Origin: Leclercia adecarboxylata | GTDB taxonomy: Bacteria; Pseudomonadota; Gammaproteobacteria; Enterobacterales; Enterobacteriaceae | Direction: 5' to 3' | Length of the DNA: 64,000 nucleotides | NCBI GenBank assembly: GCA_901472455.1 | Contig: LR590464.1 | Coordinates: 3,720,001-3,784,000 of the forward strand | Shown: one piece after another, positions 33,571-43,246 of the stretch | How positions within the stretch are numbered: position 1 is the stretch's first letter | Layout of the letters: every line of letters begins with the position of its first letter | Notes under the pieces: generated by a model | What the model was told of the DNA's origin: nothing | What the model saw: only the letters and a program-made list of their open reading frames with translations | The model's database searches: none | Program-made: the position numbers and the translations under genes

Positions 33571-34813
33571 ATGGCAAGAAAAACCAAGCCGTTAACCGAT
33601 ACGGAAATCAAAGCCGCCAAACCTAAAGATGCCGATTACCAGCTGTATGATGGTGACGGGCTTACTCTGCTAATCAAGTCCAGTGGTAGTAAGCTCTGGC
33701 AGTTCCGTTACTATCGACCTCTGACAAAGCAGCGAACCAAGCAGAGCTTTGGAGCCTACCCTGCCGTCTCACTTTCTGATGCGCGTAAACTAAGAGCTGA
33801 ATCTCGAGTTTTATTAGCAAAAGACATTGATCCTCAGGAGCATCAGAAAGAACAGGTGAGGAATTCTCAAGAGGCCAAGACCAATACCTTTTTGTTAGTT
33901 GCCGAGCGTTGGTGGAATGTGAAGAAAACCAGCGTAACAGAGGACTATGCCGACGATATCTGGCGCTCGCTTGAGAGAGATGTTTTCCCGGCAATCGGTG
34001 ATATCAGTGTCACCGAGATTAAGGCTCATACTCTGGTTAAAGCAGTTCAGCCGGTTCAGGCCAGAGGTGCATTAGAGACTGTTCGCCGCCTTTGTCAGCG
34101 TATTAACGAAGTCATGATTTATGCGCAGAACACAGGCTTGATTGATGCAGTTCCCAGCGTAAACATCGGGAAAGCGTTCGAGAAACCGCAGAAGAAAAAC
34201 ATGCCTAGTATCCGCCCGGATCAACTTCCACAACTAATGCAGACTATGCGCACGGCAAGTATCAGCCTGTCCACACGATGCCTATTCATGTGGCAGCTTC
34301 TCACCATTACCCCGCCCTGCCGAAGCCGCTGAAGCTCGATGGGATGAGATCGATTTTGATGCTAGCGAATGGAAAATTCCTGCTGCTCGAATGAAGATGA
34401 ACCGGGACCATACGGTTCCATTATCTGATGGAGCTCTCGCTATTCTGGAAATGATGAAGTCTCTCAGTGATGGCCGAGAATTTATCTTTCCCAGTCGCAT
34501 CAAACCAACCCAGCCGATGAACAGCCAAACAGTGAATGCAGCACTCAAGCGTGCTGGATTAGGAGGCGTTCTCGTTTCTCATGGCTTGCGTTCTATCGCC
34601 AGCACTGCTCTCAATGAGCAGGGATTTCCGCCTGATGTTATTGAAGCAGCATTGGCTCATGTTGACAAAAATGAGGTTCGGCGAGCTTATAATCGTAGCG
34701 ATTACCTAGAGCAACGTCGTCCAATGATGCAATGGTGGGCTGACTTTGTGAAAAAGGCAGATAGTGGTAGCCTCACTGAAGTTGAATTTACAACATTAAA
34801 GCTCACTGGATAG
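33571..34813 (+). CDS. intA: P4/CP4-57-type tyrosine integrase, one frameshift
   Basis: Site-specific recombinase that integrates and excises the island at ssrA. Order: N-terminal arm-binding DUF4102 domain (about 5-95, LTDTEIKAAKPKDADYQLYD), core-binding SAM-like domain (about 105-200), catalytic domain after. Catalytic residues are the Arg of LTITRPAEAAEARW, HGLR, the His of EAALAHVD and the nucleophile Tyr in RRAYNRSDYLEQ. The frame breaks at 34310, where ATTACCCCGCCC has one C too many; corrected length is 413 aa. If the break is real, the island can no longer move by itself. The nearest named relative is IntA of CP4-57, which uses the same site. Confidence 0.9.
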
Positions 34814-35106
34814 GAGAAATTCTTAATCCACAAAAGCAAAAAACAGGAGTGTGTGGTAATGACGCAATCCTGTTTTATAAAATCTTATTTCTTGGGCTAC
34901 ATGCATGATTTGACCGGACGAGCATTGGCTCATACTATCAGAAATAAATGTGAAGCAGCCTGCAATCGTACAGACTTGTTGAATGACGCCAAATGATGCA
35001 GACATGGGAGATTATGTTCTGGCTGCGACCTCTAATACCTGATAAACCAGCCTTCCATTGGTACGGGCGCTTCCAGACACTCATATAATAAATCAGGGGA
35101 ATAATT
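34814..35106. other. Non-coding stretch right of the integrase gene
   Basis: About 290 bp with no convincing gene on either strand. Short frames here lack ribosome binding sites. An AGGGGA just before 35107 serves the next gene. Confidence 0.5.
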
Positions 35107-35580
35107 TTGTTTATCCTTCGGGCTGCACATGAAGAGGCGAGTAGATTTCGAGAGCTACTCGAAAAATGTGATCCATCAACAACCTACCTCATACCTCACG
35201 ACTTTCCTGTCATGAGTTGTAGGCTTTGCTCAATGTTGCTTTCCTTCCACTTTCTGCAATTATGGCCCGAGCTGGAATTGAAGGGTGTCACAGGAGCCAC
35301 CGGTAAAAATGGCGCGATAACTCACTACTGGCTGGAAGTGGGGGATTACGTTATTGATATCACCGGGGATCAATACAACATCATCAACGCCAGTAAACTA
35401 AACGAAGATATCGTAAGAAGCAGGCCATTTGTGCCTGTTCACGTCGCTCACCGAAAGGACAGCTATCTCTATAATTTATTTAGAATTCAAGGGAAGGAAC
35501 GTTTAATCTTTGGATTTCCGACAATCGGTGATGATTTCGTCGATGAGATGGAATGTGATTATCGCCAGCTTGTTGGCTGA
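35107..35580 (+). CDS. Unknown 157-aa protein with possible Cys-His-Asp triad
   Basis: I do not recognise a named family. The protein is soluble and has PVMSCRLCSMLLSFHFLQLW at about 54-73, THYWLEVGDYVIDITGDQYN at about 92-111, and an acidic C-terminus. A Cys early in a helix, a His before a WLEV strand and an Asp in a VIDITGDQ strand resemble the order of a papain/transglutaminase-like fold. That is inference from spacing only. The start is TTG 35107 with AGGGGA seven bases before; no ATG lies upstream. It stands alone between the integrase and the Gp2-like gene, a common cargo place in such islands. Confidence 0.6.
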   Translation: MFILRAAHEEASRFRELLEKCDPSTTYLIPHDFPVMSCRLCSMLLSFHFLQLWPELELKGVTGATGKNGAITHYWLEVGDYVIDITGDQYNIINASKLNEDIVRSRPFVPVHVAHRKDSYLYNLFRIQGKERLIFGFPTIGDDFVDEMECDYRQLVG

Positions 35581-35665
35581 TGGTAAACATAGAACCAGGA
35601 TAAGAGTGCAGATCTGCGCTTATATCGGCAAATCTGCAACTGAGGTTCTACTGGCCTTACAGTGG

Positions 35666-36346
35666 CTATGACGTTATCTGACTTGTGCCTAAGTTCCGGT
35701 AACCGTCACTTAAATGTTTGGTGTTGTTCTTTGCCAGGTAAGCGACCCGTAGCAGGAAGTCATAATAATTAGGGCTTAACGTTAATGCGTGGTGTCGTGT
35801 GAACCAAGCAGTGTGGTTCTTCGGGAAATGAACCCGACTGGCGTAATCGGGATAATCAAGTCCAATAGCGCTGCACCAAGCTTTCTGAATACGAGTCGCC
35901 ATATTATCAGCATCAGGTTCGGTGTAATTCCCCAGATAAGCATAGACCTCTCTGTCAAACAACAGAACTAGGTGATAGTGGGGATGTTCACTGGTATTAC
36001 GTTCTCGGGCCCAGATATAAGCGGGTAATGCAGGTTCACCAGCCCTACCTGAACGCAGGTGCTCAGCCCGTAGCTGGCTTTTCAGGGAGTCTAAGGCTCG
36101 GGTGATAGCCTTCTCATCATCTCTCTGAAAACACAATGGTAAATCAGGTTCACCGGCAGCATGGGACTGAGCAAATCTCAGGACAGCAAACACGGCGAAT
36201 ATGCGATTATTCTTCTCAAGAAAATCATATACCACCGCAAGCGAGCGACGAAGCATATACCGCGACATTCGGGAGCTATATTTATTTTCTGCATCCAGTA
36301 GAAGGTATTCAAAGTTTTTTTCAGATAACCCATCAAGTGATCTCAT
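35666..36346 (-). CDS. Inovirus Gp2 / YagK-YfjJ family protein
   Basis: A 226-aa protein of the Gp2-like YagK/YfjJ family found in CP4-type islands and filamentous phages. The motif EHPHYHLVLLFD (about 137-148) resembles the HUH metal-binding motif of rolling-circle replication initiators, preceded by YIWARERN. A YxxxY-type region near the C-terminus (NYYDFLLRVAYLAKNNTK) could supply the catalytic Tyr. It likely takes part in replication of the element but this is not shown. It is convergent with the 157-aa gene and lies downstream of the DUF3987 gene on the same strand. Confidence 0.75.
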   Translation of the reverse strand: MRSLDGLSEKNFEYLLLDAENKYSSRMSRYMLRRSLAVVYDFLEKNNRIFAVFAVLRFAQSHAAGEPDLPLCFQRDDEKAITRALDSLKSQLRAEHLRSGRAGEPALPAYIWARERNTSEHPHYHLVLLFDREVYAYLGNYTEPDADNMATRIQKAWCSAIGLDYPDYASRVHFPKNHTAWFTRHHALTLSPNYYDFLLRVAYLAKNNTKHLSDGYRNLGTSQITS

Positions 36347-36600
36347 AATAAATTACTCAAGTGATATTTGTTGTGGGTAGCTGTGGGCTACCCATGTAAT
36401 TAGGTGTACAGAGCCTCAACAGGGATAGATTATCTCTGCTGGTATCTGGGTATATAAGGATGGTTAGTTAACTGGTATATATTACATATACCGACCAATC
36501 AAAACTGGAAATAACTTTATTCACAGCAATATAATCCTCAGCCGACTAGGGGTTAATACCGAAATAACTCATTAATAAAATAATAAAAATCACTCTGAAG
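36347..36600. other. A/T-rich non-coding stretch
   Basis: About 250 bp between the DUF3987 stop and the Gp2-like start, rich in TATAT tracts (for example 36470-36495). No gene seen. It may hold the Gp2-gene promoter or an origin for the element; the sequence alone does not settle this. Confidence 0.4.
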
Positions 36601-38127
36601 TTATTCTTTAATGGGCAAGCTGCTAAATACACTCCCACCACTATGATAAACCGGTCTTCCTGACAGGATGTTTAGTTTTGCATCCAGTTCTGTAGGCGTC
36701 ATTTTGTAAGCAAGATATTTGACGTAATGCGTCCCGTTTTCATCCTCCCATAACTGAACTTTTCCTTCGTCAGAAAGCTGTTCAAGAATAGGCATCAGGT
36801 TTGCTTTTTTTCTGAGTGGAAGATAAATCTTTTGCATAATCTCACGCCTTAAAAAATCGTAAGAGCCGTTCTTGACAAGATTGTTTTCGAACCATTCAAG
36901 AACTATTTCAGTATAGGAAGGTCCCATGACAGCATCCATTTTTATCATAAAATGGTTAAGGTACCATTCCGATATTAATAGTGCAGCTTCCAGCGTTTCC
37001 AGCGAAATAACTGTTGAGTCAGGGGTAATAAATAACTGCATCACAGCAGCAATTCTGGCTGTATGTTCGATGAACCGAGCACCCCAGTCATTATAGTGAT
37101 ACAGTTTTTTCCCTGGCTGTATCAGATATTTTATAAGCCTGTCAACATCATGTAACCGCTTCTTTGCATCTGGAGCAAAGGTCATACAGATGCGGGGTTC
37201 ATTTTTTTCCCTTCGCTTGATCCCAGCGGCTATATGTTTTTTCTGAATAGAGTAAAACTTATCGAGATCGGATTCATTGCCAGGTACAAGATCATTAATG
37301 TCAATCAGCCTGCTGATCAATGTAAGATCCATTCTTAAAATTCGCGCATCTCCTCCCGTTGCCCTTATTTTGTTAGCCATAGATTTCAGAACGTTGTCAT
37401 GTGGTTCCGGCTGCATCATCAATAGCATACCCAGCCGGGGATCCTTAATGTAAGAACTGCCCGTTGACACACGGCTGACCCGATAATTATCACCACACCA
37501 CAGGCTGCTAAGATTTGCTGCCTTACGGCGCATGATGCTTTCGAACAGAGCACTTCCCTCATCAGAAGTGATACCCAGGCTGGAATAGTCGCTCATTTCT
37601 TTCAAAAGCGCTTCCGGTGTAGGATCTGTTACCGTTAAATGCACTCTCACAGGCTTTACAGGTTCATTTTTAAGACATTCCTCCAGCTCGTGCCTGGCTT
37701 CTTCTATTCCGTCTTTCTGACGTATCGCTTTCTGAAGCGATTTCTTAAGGCTTTTACATTCTTCATCCCAGAGCACATATTGTCGTTCGTATTCTTTCAG
37801 CCTAACTGAGAATACCTCGGCTTGTTGGTGCTCAAACTGGTGAATTTGGGCCATTGCAACCCTATATACCGTTGTTTTTCGGCTTCCCGATCTTGCCAAA
37901 CTAATGTGGAAATGCGACACGGGTGCGATAACACCATCAACAATTTCAACATCATACATATCCTGACAGGCCAGAGACATGCTTGCCAGAATTGTGGAAA
38001 ATGTTAGCTCAATAGAGGCTTTAGTTTTTCCACATATGTAAAATAAAATTTGCTGGACGAAAATCAAAATCGCTCTAACATCCAGATTAAGATCATGATT
38101 TTCATTTTTTTTATGTGTAAGTTTCAT
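36601..38127 (-). CDS. yfjI: DUF3987 (YfjI-like) protein
   Basis: A 508-aa protein of the DUF3987 family, like YfjI of CP4-57. These are helicase/primase-type proteins of mobile elements. The expected Walker A appears as SHFHISLARSGSRKTTVYRV (about 73-92): the GxxxxRKTT form keeps Lys-Thr but lacks the classical glycine before Lys. ITSDEGSALFESI (about 184-196) may be the Walker B region. The middle is a coiled segment rich in Glu/Lys (about 95-155). The frame is intact. It is downstream of alpA on the same strand, as in CP4-57. Confidence 0.75.
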   Translation of the reverse strand: MKLTHKKNENHDLNLDVRAILIFVQQILFYICGKTKASIELTFSTILASMSLACQDMYDVEIVDGVIAPVSHFHISLARSGSRKTTVYRVAMAQIHQFEHQQAEVFSVRLKEYERQYVLWDEECKSLKKSLQKAIRQKDGIEEARHELEECLKNEPVKPVRVHLTVTDPTPEALLKEMSDYSSLGITSDEGSALFESIMRRKAANLSSLWCGDNYRVSRVSTGSSYIKDPRLGMLLMMQPEPHDNVLKSMANKIRATGGDARILRMDLTLISRLIDINDLVPGNESDLDKFYSIQKKHIAAGIKRREKNEPRICMTFAPDAKKRLHDVDRLIKYLIQPGKKLYHYNDWGARFIEHTARIAAVMQLFITPDSTVISLETLEAALLISEWYLNHFMIKMDAVMGPSYTEIVLEWFENNLVKNGSYDFLRREIMQKIYLPLRKKANLMPILEQLSDEGKVQLWEDENGTHYVKYLAYKMTPTELDAKLNILSGRPVYHSGGSVFSSLPIKE

Positions 38128-38152
38128 TGAACACTCCTTTTTGAGAAAAAAA

Positions 38153-38383
38153 TTAAACCACCCGGGAGGCGATCCACTCGTCTACAGAGGTAGAGCGCCA
38201 ACCGACAGATGCAGCCCCAAGCCGGATCGGTTTAGGAAAATCAGCATCGTAATACCGGGATTTTGGGTTCAATTTCTCGTAGATGCTGGATCGGGATATT
38301 CCCAAGAGTGCCGTCAACTCAGCCATACGCAGAATGCGCAGAGGCTGGTTAGAATGGTTCATTTGCTCACATGGTTTTAACAT
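38153..38383 (-). CDS. alpA: AlpA family transcriptional regulator
   Basis: A 76-aa MerR-like winged-helix protein of the AlpA/phage Ogr-Cox group, which in CP4-57 activates the integrase and drives excision. RILRMAELTALLGISRSSIY at about 16-35 is the DNA-binding helix-turn-helix, followed by DFPKPIRLGAASVGWRSTSV and DEWIASR. It is divergent from the 573-aa orphan, with about 100 bp between the two start codons that must hold both promoters. Confidence 0.88.
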   Translation of the reverse strand: MLKPCEQMNHSNQPLRILRMAELTALLGISRSSIYEKLNPKSRYYDADFPKPIRLGAASVGWRSTSVDEWIASRVV

Positions 38384-38483
38384 TTTTAGTTCCCCTAATT
38401 GGACGTCTTAGTCAGCGCTCGAACTCTCTCATACCATCTGAGATACTGTCCCCGTCAAAAAACGGAAACCAACCGGAGGGAAC

Positions 38484-40205
38484 GTGGGGACTCATGCTTT
38501 TGCTGATATGATGTATAACCTTTACCAGTGCTTTGGCCTGTTTGATAAAGATGACGAACGACGTGAAGCGCTTGGAAACAGCAGTTTTTCCTTTCATCAG
38601 TCTTTTTTTGATAAGGGCTATGACGATGTAATAAGGATAATTGATAGTAATGAAATCTTCAGCCTCGAAGAAAGACGTAATATTTTTTACAAATACGAGC
38701 AACTATATAACGCAATAATGTATATTCCGGTCTTTTCTCATCTGGACAATCGCCAAATCGCAAAGCGATACCTTCAATCCGCATTACCCCCCATAGTAGC
38801 ATTAGACGTTTACAATACTCTTCAACCCGATGATGAGATACACTTCTATTACCATATTCATCTTTTTTTAATCAGTAGACACTGCCCACACGAAATCACT
38901 GATAAAAGAAAGATTTATTCCGGAGTAAAAGAATATCTACGGGAATATATTCGCACACTTGATTTTCACTACACAGATCATCTGGCATCACTTATTAATT
39001 TCATTAACAATATTAAAGAAAGTAGTGGACAGAAGGAAGCGACTATTAAAAGAGTAATAAAAGATTGCCGTTCAGAGTATGATGAAAGTTACATTTCTGA
39101 AAAGGACATAAGACTCAACGCACTGAATTTAAATAAAATTGAAAGGGCTTATCTATCGCTTAACATACTGCTTGCATTCGAGCGCAAGACCTCAGCAGTC
39201 ACCGCGGTATCCAGGAATTACCGACATACCGTGGACAATGGTGTTAATTACAAAAATAGTTATGGTATTTTGTGTCGATATCTCTATTCCAGAGGGTATG
39301 ATGAACAATTATTACACTATATTACACTCCCCTTTTATAATGAGGCAGTCCGACCAGTTTCGGTAATGATCGAGGAGAAACCATATCTCTATGTTCACAA
39401 ATTAAAATGGCTTGTTTTTAACACCGGAGAAGACAATAAATACTCTAAGTGGGATTTAGCCGAAATGGCATCCTGTTTTAATGCCGCAGCTAACTCAGAT
39501 GTACTAAAGCCTTACTCCCAACTTTTACAAGCCATAATTTTTCTCAATCAGAATAAAACAGAAGAAGCATTCCATCTTGTAAACAAAATCCCATTAGATA
39601 CCTTACCGATTGGTTACCTGCCCTCAGCCTTTTCAGTTATCAAACTGGCATTAAAAGTGAAACTGGAAAGAAAAAAAATAAAAAACAAAACACTACTATC
39701 CATAATAAATAGTACGTTGAGCAATCAGGGGACCATTACTGAACTTATTGCTTTAACCCCAGGGGAAAATAATAGCATTGTATTATCCGCAGATAACATG
39801 ACTATCATGCGTGCAATAAAAATGTACAACCATATGATAAGAAAGGTAAGTTATTCATCTGAAGATTCACCATCTGATATCTGTCCGCAAGCTATATTCG
39901 GGGTTCTTGATGAAATAGAATGTGCACTGGGTAAATTAAATATCCTTATTCGCGAAACAGGTGCTAAAATTGATAGCAATGAACTAGCCCGGCTTATAGT
40001 GAAAAATAAAACACTAACAGCTCGTGAATTGAATGAAAACCTGGTTGGCGTACTTGATAAATGCACACTTTATAATTTCCTGAGTAGTATCAATGTTTTT
40101 ATTAATTATTTGAGATGCCCTGAAGAAGAACTAGGACACATCAGGATATTTGCCGGAGTAACAGAAAAGCCAAGACGTCTTCGGGAAAGATATGTGAGGC
40201 TTTGA
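38484..40205 (+). CDS. Unknown 573-aa protein divergent from alpA
   Basis: I recognise no domain. The frame is intact, starts with GTG 38484 after GGAGGGAAC, and is markedly A/T-rich compared with the core genome. Composition and pattern (FSLEERRNIFYKYEQLYNAI, SQLLQAIIFLNQNKTEEAFH) suggest an all-helical, possibly TPR-like repeat protein. There is no signal peptide or membrane segment. It lies at the cargo position between alpA and the Qat genes. A third defence component is possible but there is no direct evidence. Confidence 0.65.
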   Translation: MGTHAFADMMYNLYQCFGLFDKDDERREALGNSSFSFHQSFFDKGYDDVIRIIDSNEIFSLEERRNIFYKYEQLYNAIMYIPVFSHLDNRQIAKRYLQSALPPIVALDVYNTLQPDDEIHFYYHIHLFLISRHCPHEITDKRKIYSGVKEYLREYIRTLDFHYTDHLASLINFINNIKESSGQKEATIKRVIKDCRSEYDESYISEKDIRLNALNLNKIERAYLSLNILLAFERKTSAVTAVSRNYRHTVDNGVNYKNSYGILCRYLYSRGYDEQLLHYITLPFYNEAVRPVSVMIEEKPYLYVHKLKWLVFNTGEDNKYSKWDLAEMASCFNAAANSDVLKPYSQLLQAIIFLNQNKTEEAFHLVNKIPLDTLPIGYLPSAFSVIKLALKVKLERKKIKNKTLLSIINSTLSNQGTITELIALTPGENNSIVLSADNMTIMRAIKMYNHMIRKVSYSSEDSPSDICPQAIFGVLDEIECALGKLNILIRETGAKIDSNELARLIVKNKTLTARELNENLVGVLDKCTLYNFLSSINVFINYLRCPEEELGHIRIFAGVTEKPRRLRERYVRL

Positions 40206-40320
40206 GGATTGCATCAGAAATACGTAGAGAGGGGGAATTTAAGAAGGAGGGAAAAACGACCAGACGTCAACAGAAAAGCGCTGGCGCAGCCCGAAAAAGC
40301 AAATGATGCTTTTGACTCCC

Positions 40321-40354
40321 CTGCTACAGCTGCTACACGTAGCAGCTGTAGCAG
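40321..40354. repeat. Perfect 16-bp inverted repeat between convergent genes
   Basis: CTGCTACAGCTGCTAC, two bases AC, then GTAGCAGCTGTAGCAG. All 16 bases pair. Within each arm GCTGCTAC/CTGCTAC is itself repeated. It lies between the stop of the 573-aa gene and the qatD stop. There is no T-run, so it is not a normal intrinsic terminator. Confidence 0.85.
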
Positions 40355-40384
40355 TTGCCAGGAAGCAAGATAAACACTTTTGGC

Positions 40385-41119
40385 CTAAGCTAAACGTTTC
40401 ATTAGAAGTAAGCCATTCGATCTCAGCAAAAACGATGTTTCATCTTGCGATATATTCCATATCTCAGCTAATTTAATTGTTACAGTATTAGCCTCCCATG
40501 GCATTACATGCGCACCACGCATTTTCGCAAATGGTCCATCGCTCTCTGGGACCACTCGATCACGTGGCATAAGTGCTGCCAGCTTACGTCCATTAGCAGA
40601 CTCCATCATTGTTGGTCCAACACTGAACCAACAGCCGGCATCGGCTGCTCTTCGAAGGACAGAAGGAGAATCGGTAAACCAGTGAAGAACCGCTGTGCCA
40701 AATCCAGGATTCACATCAAGAATATCTAAAACTTCCTTGGCTGCAGCCCGAGAATGAATGCTGAGAACTCGCCCACCTAGTCCTACACACTTTTCAACAA
40801 TGGCTTTAAATATATTCTTTTGAAGTTCAAAGTACGGCCTGCACCGTGATGAACCATCCAGACCAATTTCGCCAATACCAGTGCAATCCTCCATTTGTGA
40901 TAGCAACATTTCCAATTCGCTATGTTTTTTATCTGCTATCTCAGGGTGTAGGCCTGGGGAAATGAAACATTTCTGAGTGGTGGCCAGAACTTTCGAAGTT
41001 GCAGCGTATGCTCTTGGACTAGTTGTAACCAGCCATACAAATTCGGTTCGCTGCAATGCTTCGATGTAGACTTTCTTGGCATTCGGATAAAGATCTAAGT
41101 GGCAGTGGAAATCCATCAA
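40385..41119 (-). CDS. qatD: QatD, TatD-like nuclease of the Qat system
   Basis: Metal-dependent TatD-family hydrolase, 244 aa. The metal ligands are all present: DFHCHLDLY at the N-terminus (HxH), GIGEIGLDGS (Glu and Asp), LSIHSRAA (His), VLHWFTDS (His) and PESDGPFAK (Asp). It is the last gene of the four-gene operon; the qatD ATG overlaps the qatC stop by four bases. In the known Qat anti-phage system QatD is the TatD-like DNase. The frame is intact. Confidence 0.9.
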   Translation of the reverse strand: MMDFHCHLDLYPNAKKVYIEALQRTEFVWLVTTSPRAYAATSKVLATTQKCFISPGLHPEIADKKHSELEMLLSQMEDCTGIGEIGLDGSSRCRPYFELQKNIFKAIVEKCVGLGGRVLSIHSRAAAKEVLDILDVNPGFGTAVLHWFTDSPSVLRRAADAGCWFSVGPTMMESANGRKLAALMPRDRVVPESDGPFAKMRGAHVMPWEANTVTIKLAEIWNISQDETSFLLRSNGLLLMKRLA

Positions 41120-42375
41120 ATTACACCGTCCCTTCGAAGCAAGGCAGCTAACTCAGCTAACCCCTGTTCAGCAACGTGACGATAATGAGGGCGATCCGCA
41201 GCTGACGCAAAGGCTAGTGTGGCCCCCAGGAAGGCATCAATCCCTTTTTTTTCGGCGGCGAGTACAGCACAAGCCACTGCCATTGGATCGTCAGCATTTG
41301 CTTTTCCTGCCAACGACAGATTGGTGAATTTATATCTTGTCGTATCAGAAATCCCCCAGCGCTGAATCGCAGCTTTACGAACCATACATGGCACGCATCG
41401 ACCGCAGTGTGTTCGGTTGTAGGTACGGAAACGACCGCAACTTGTCGAATCACATGCAAATCTTGTTAGCAGTGTTTGATCTGCACACTGTGCCAACATC
41501 TCTCCCTTCGTCATGAACCGATAGGGCATACACAATTGAGCATTGACGCCAACGGCATCAAGTAATTTTTGAAGGAAAGTCATGAACTGTGGATGTGTTG
41601 TTCTTGTGCTGAGGCTAGCCATCCTTCCCGGAAGCAATGGAGGATTGATACTTATGAACCCATTTTCTGGTACCAATATTTCGGCTCTGTTGACCGATAA
41701 CAATGATGTAGCGAGCACAGCAAGACCATAGAACGCCATTGAGCGAGCTCTGGTCGATGTTTCTTTTTTTACCACTAAAAACGACTTTATGACTCCACTG
41801 TTGATGCCAGTCGCCTCCACCTAGTGCATCAGCATAGGCAACTTGCCGAGCTGAATCTTCAAAAGCAAGTTGTGACACAAAAATTGGTTTACGCCCTGCT
41901 GCTGTTGCATCTATACCACCTATCAGGCTATCAAGGCCTCCAGAAAGTAGAGACACGCAATCTCGGTCGCACTCTCTGTGATTGCCTTTTGGTGGTGTTG
42001 GGCCGCCAGGCAGGAAGTGCAGCGTCCAAAAGTCACCAGAAAGAACTCGAAGCATTTCCTCTGCGATAGCTTTATTTGCTTCCCAAGGAACTGGATCATT
42101 AAGTGTAATATCAAGCTCAATTTGGCGAGTCCAACCATCAGCACTATTTTTGCGGAGAACAGCAACATCTGAGGCATAAACAGCAAAACAAAAAAGCATG
42201 AAATCCCACACTGGGATCGATGGGGCATAGCCAGCACTTTTTAGCTTACGCAGCCAACCAGAGGCAATACGTCCAATGCCGGGTCGTGATGATGCCTCTA
42301 GGAAGGTGAATGCACGAGTGGCCTACTGGCACATTTTGGGGTAGGCGAATTGATACTTGAGCAAAGAATTTTCAT
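41116..42375 (-). CDS. qatC: QatC, QueC-like PP-loop protein, frame interrupted
   Basis: Counterpart of QueC (7-cyano-7-deazaguanine synthase), an ATP pyrophosphatase-type enzyme. It has the PP-loop CVSLLSGGLDSLIGGID (SGGxDS) in the middle and a C-terminal zinc site CDSTSCGRFRTYNRTHCGRC-xxC. The start MKILCSSINSPTPKC at 42375 is three bases after the qatB stop. Two shifts are needed to link the parts, near 42310 and near 41775 (A-run GTAAAAAAAG). Corrected length is about 420 aa. It suggests that Qat modifies or senses a nucleobase or protein terminus; the actual substrate is not known to me. Confidence 0.87.
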
Positions 42376-42378
42376 GAT

Positions 42379-43246
42379 TCAGAGAACACCGTAAGGGCGT
42401 CTTGTAACGCCGGAAGTCGCAATTTCTCGCATGGAATGTGAAGTACTGCCAGAACGTACCTTTCCCATCGACTTGTTAACAACAACCATAATGTAGTCAA
42501 GCACTTGTGCTAATCGCTGTTGTATGACGCTAGGTACATATTTTAGCTTTTCAAAAACCCTTCCGAGTTCAAGTTGAACCCGGTTGTAAACATCGTACGC
42601 CACTGTGAATGCCATTACATTGGCAATCTGGTCATCCGCAAGATTGAAGATATCAGCAGTGGGATCTACTTCATAAAGATGAGAGATGGCCTGATTCATT
42701 GCATGCTTGGCTGACTCTTCGTCAATACTTCCCCCCGTGGGCAGCAGCTTTTGTACAACTTCTAGAGCAGTATCATGGGCAGATAGATTTCTCTGTTTTA
42801 CCGAAGCAACCCACGCATCGATATCAGGGTCAGTCCCATCTCGGGCTGTTGCCAGAAAGCCCCCTAATGAAGCAGAAGCTATAGCGCTAGTGCGCATACG
42901 GCTCGCCGCTTTTACTGAGCCGCCCATACCTTTTTTAATGAAACTCGAAATACCTCGCCGTAAATCAGATCCACTACCAGATTGCACGAAACCCGTGAGA
43001 GCCCTTCGCGCTTCCTGATAACGACCCGGCTGGCGCTGCGGCCGGACTTTCTACATGCTGCGGTGTAGTGTTGTCATTCTCCGAGTCACTGTCATTTGCA
43101 CCATCAGAGCCATCTTCGGGAGCTGGATTTGGTGATATAGGTTTGTCTGCATGGCTAGAGTCAATGCCAGTTTCAGCATCATCTAGCCATGGTGGATCAA
43201 ACGATGCGCCAGAACCGGCTCCTGAGCTTGAGGTCGAGGTACCCAT
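42379..43246 (-). CDS. qatB: QatB, one frameshift
   Basis: Second gene of the Qat system. The start MGTSTSSSGAGSGASFDPPW immediately follows the qatA stop (TAA-ATG) and has the Gly/Ser-rich start typical of QatB. The C-terminal part contains GSGSDLRRGISSFIKKGMGG and a helical region to the end (EIATSGVTRRPYGVL). A shift near 43030 in the GGGTCGTTATC region joins the two; corrected length is 288 aa. No catalytic motif is visible and its biochemical role is unknown. It lies between the KAP ATPase and the QueC-like gene, as in other Qat loci. Confidence 0.85.

Noticed and set aside
40300-40380. CRISPR-like repeat from the repeated CTGCTAC words
   Set aside because: There are only a few copies in one palindrome and no spacers; no cas genes are in the window.
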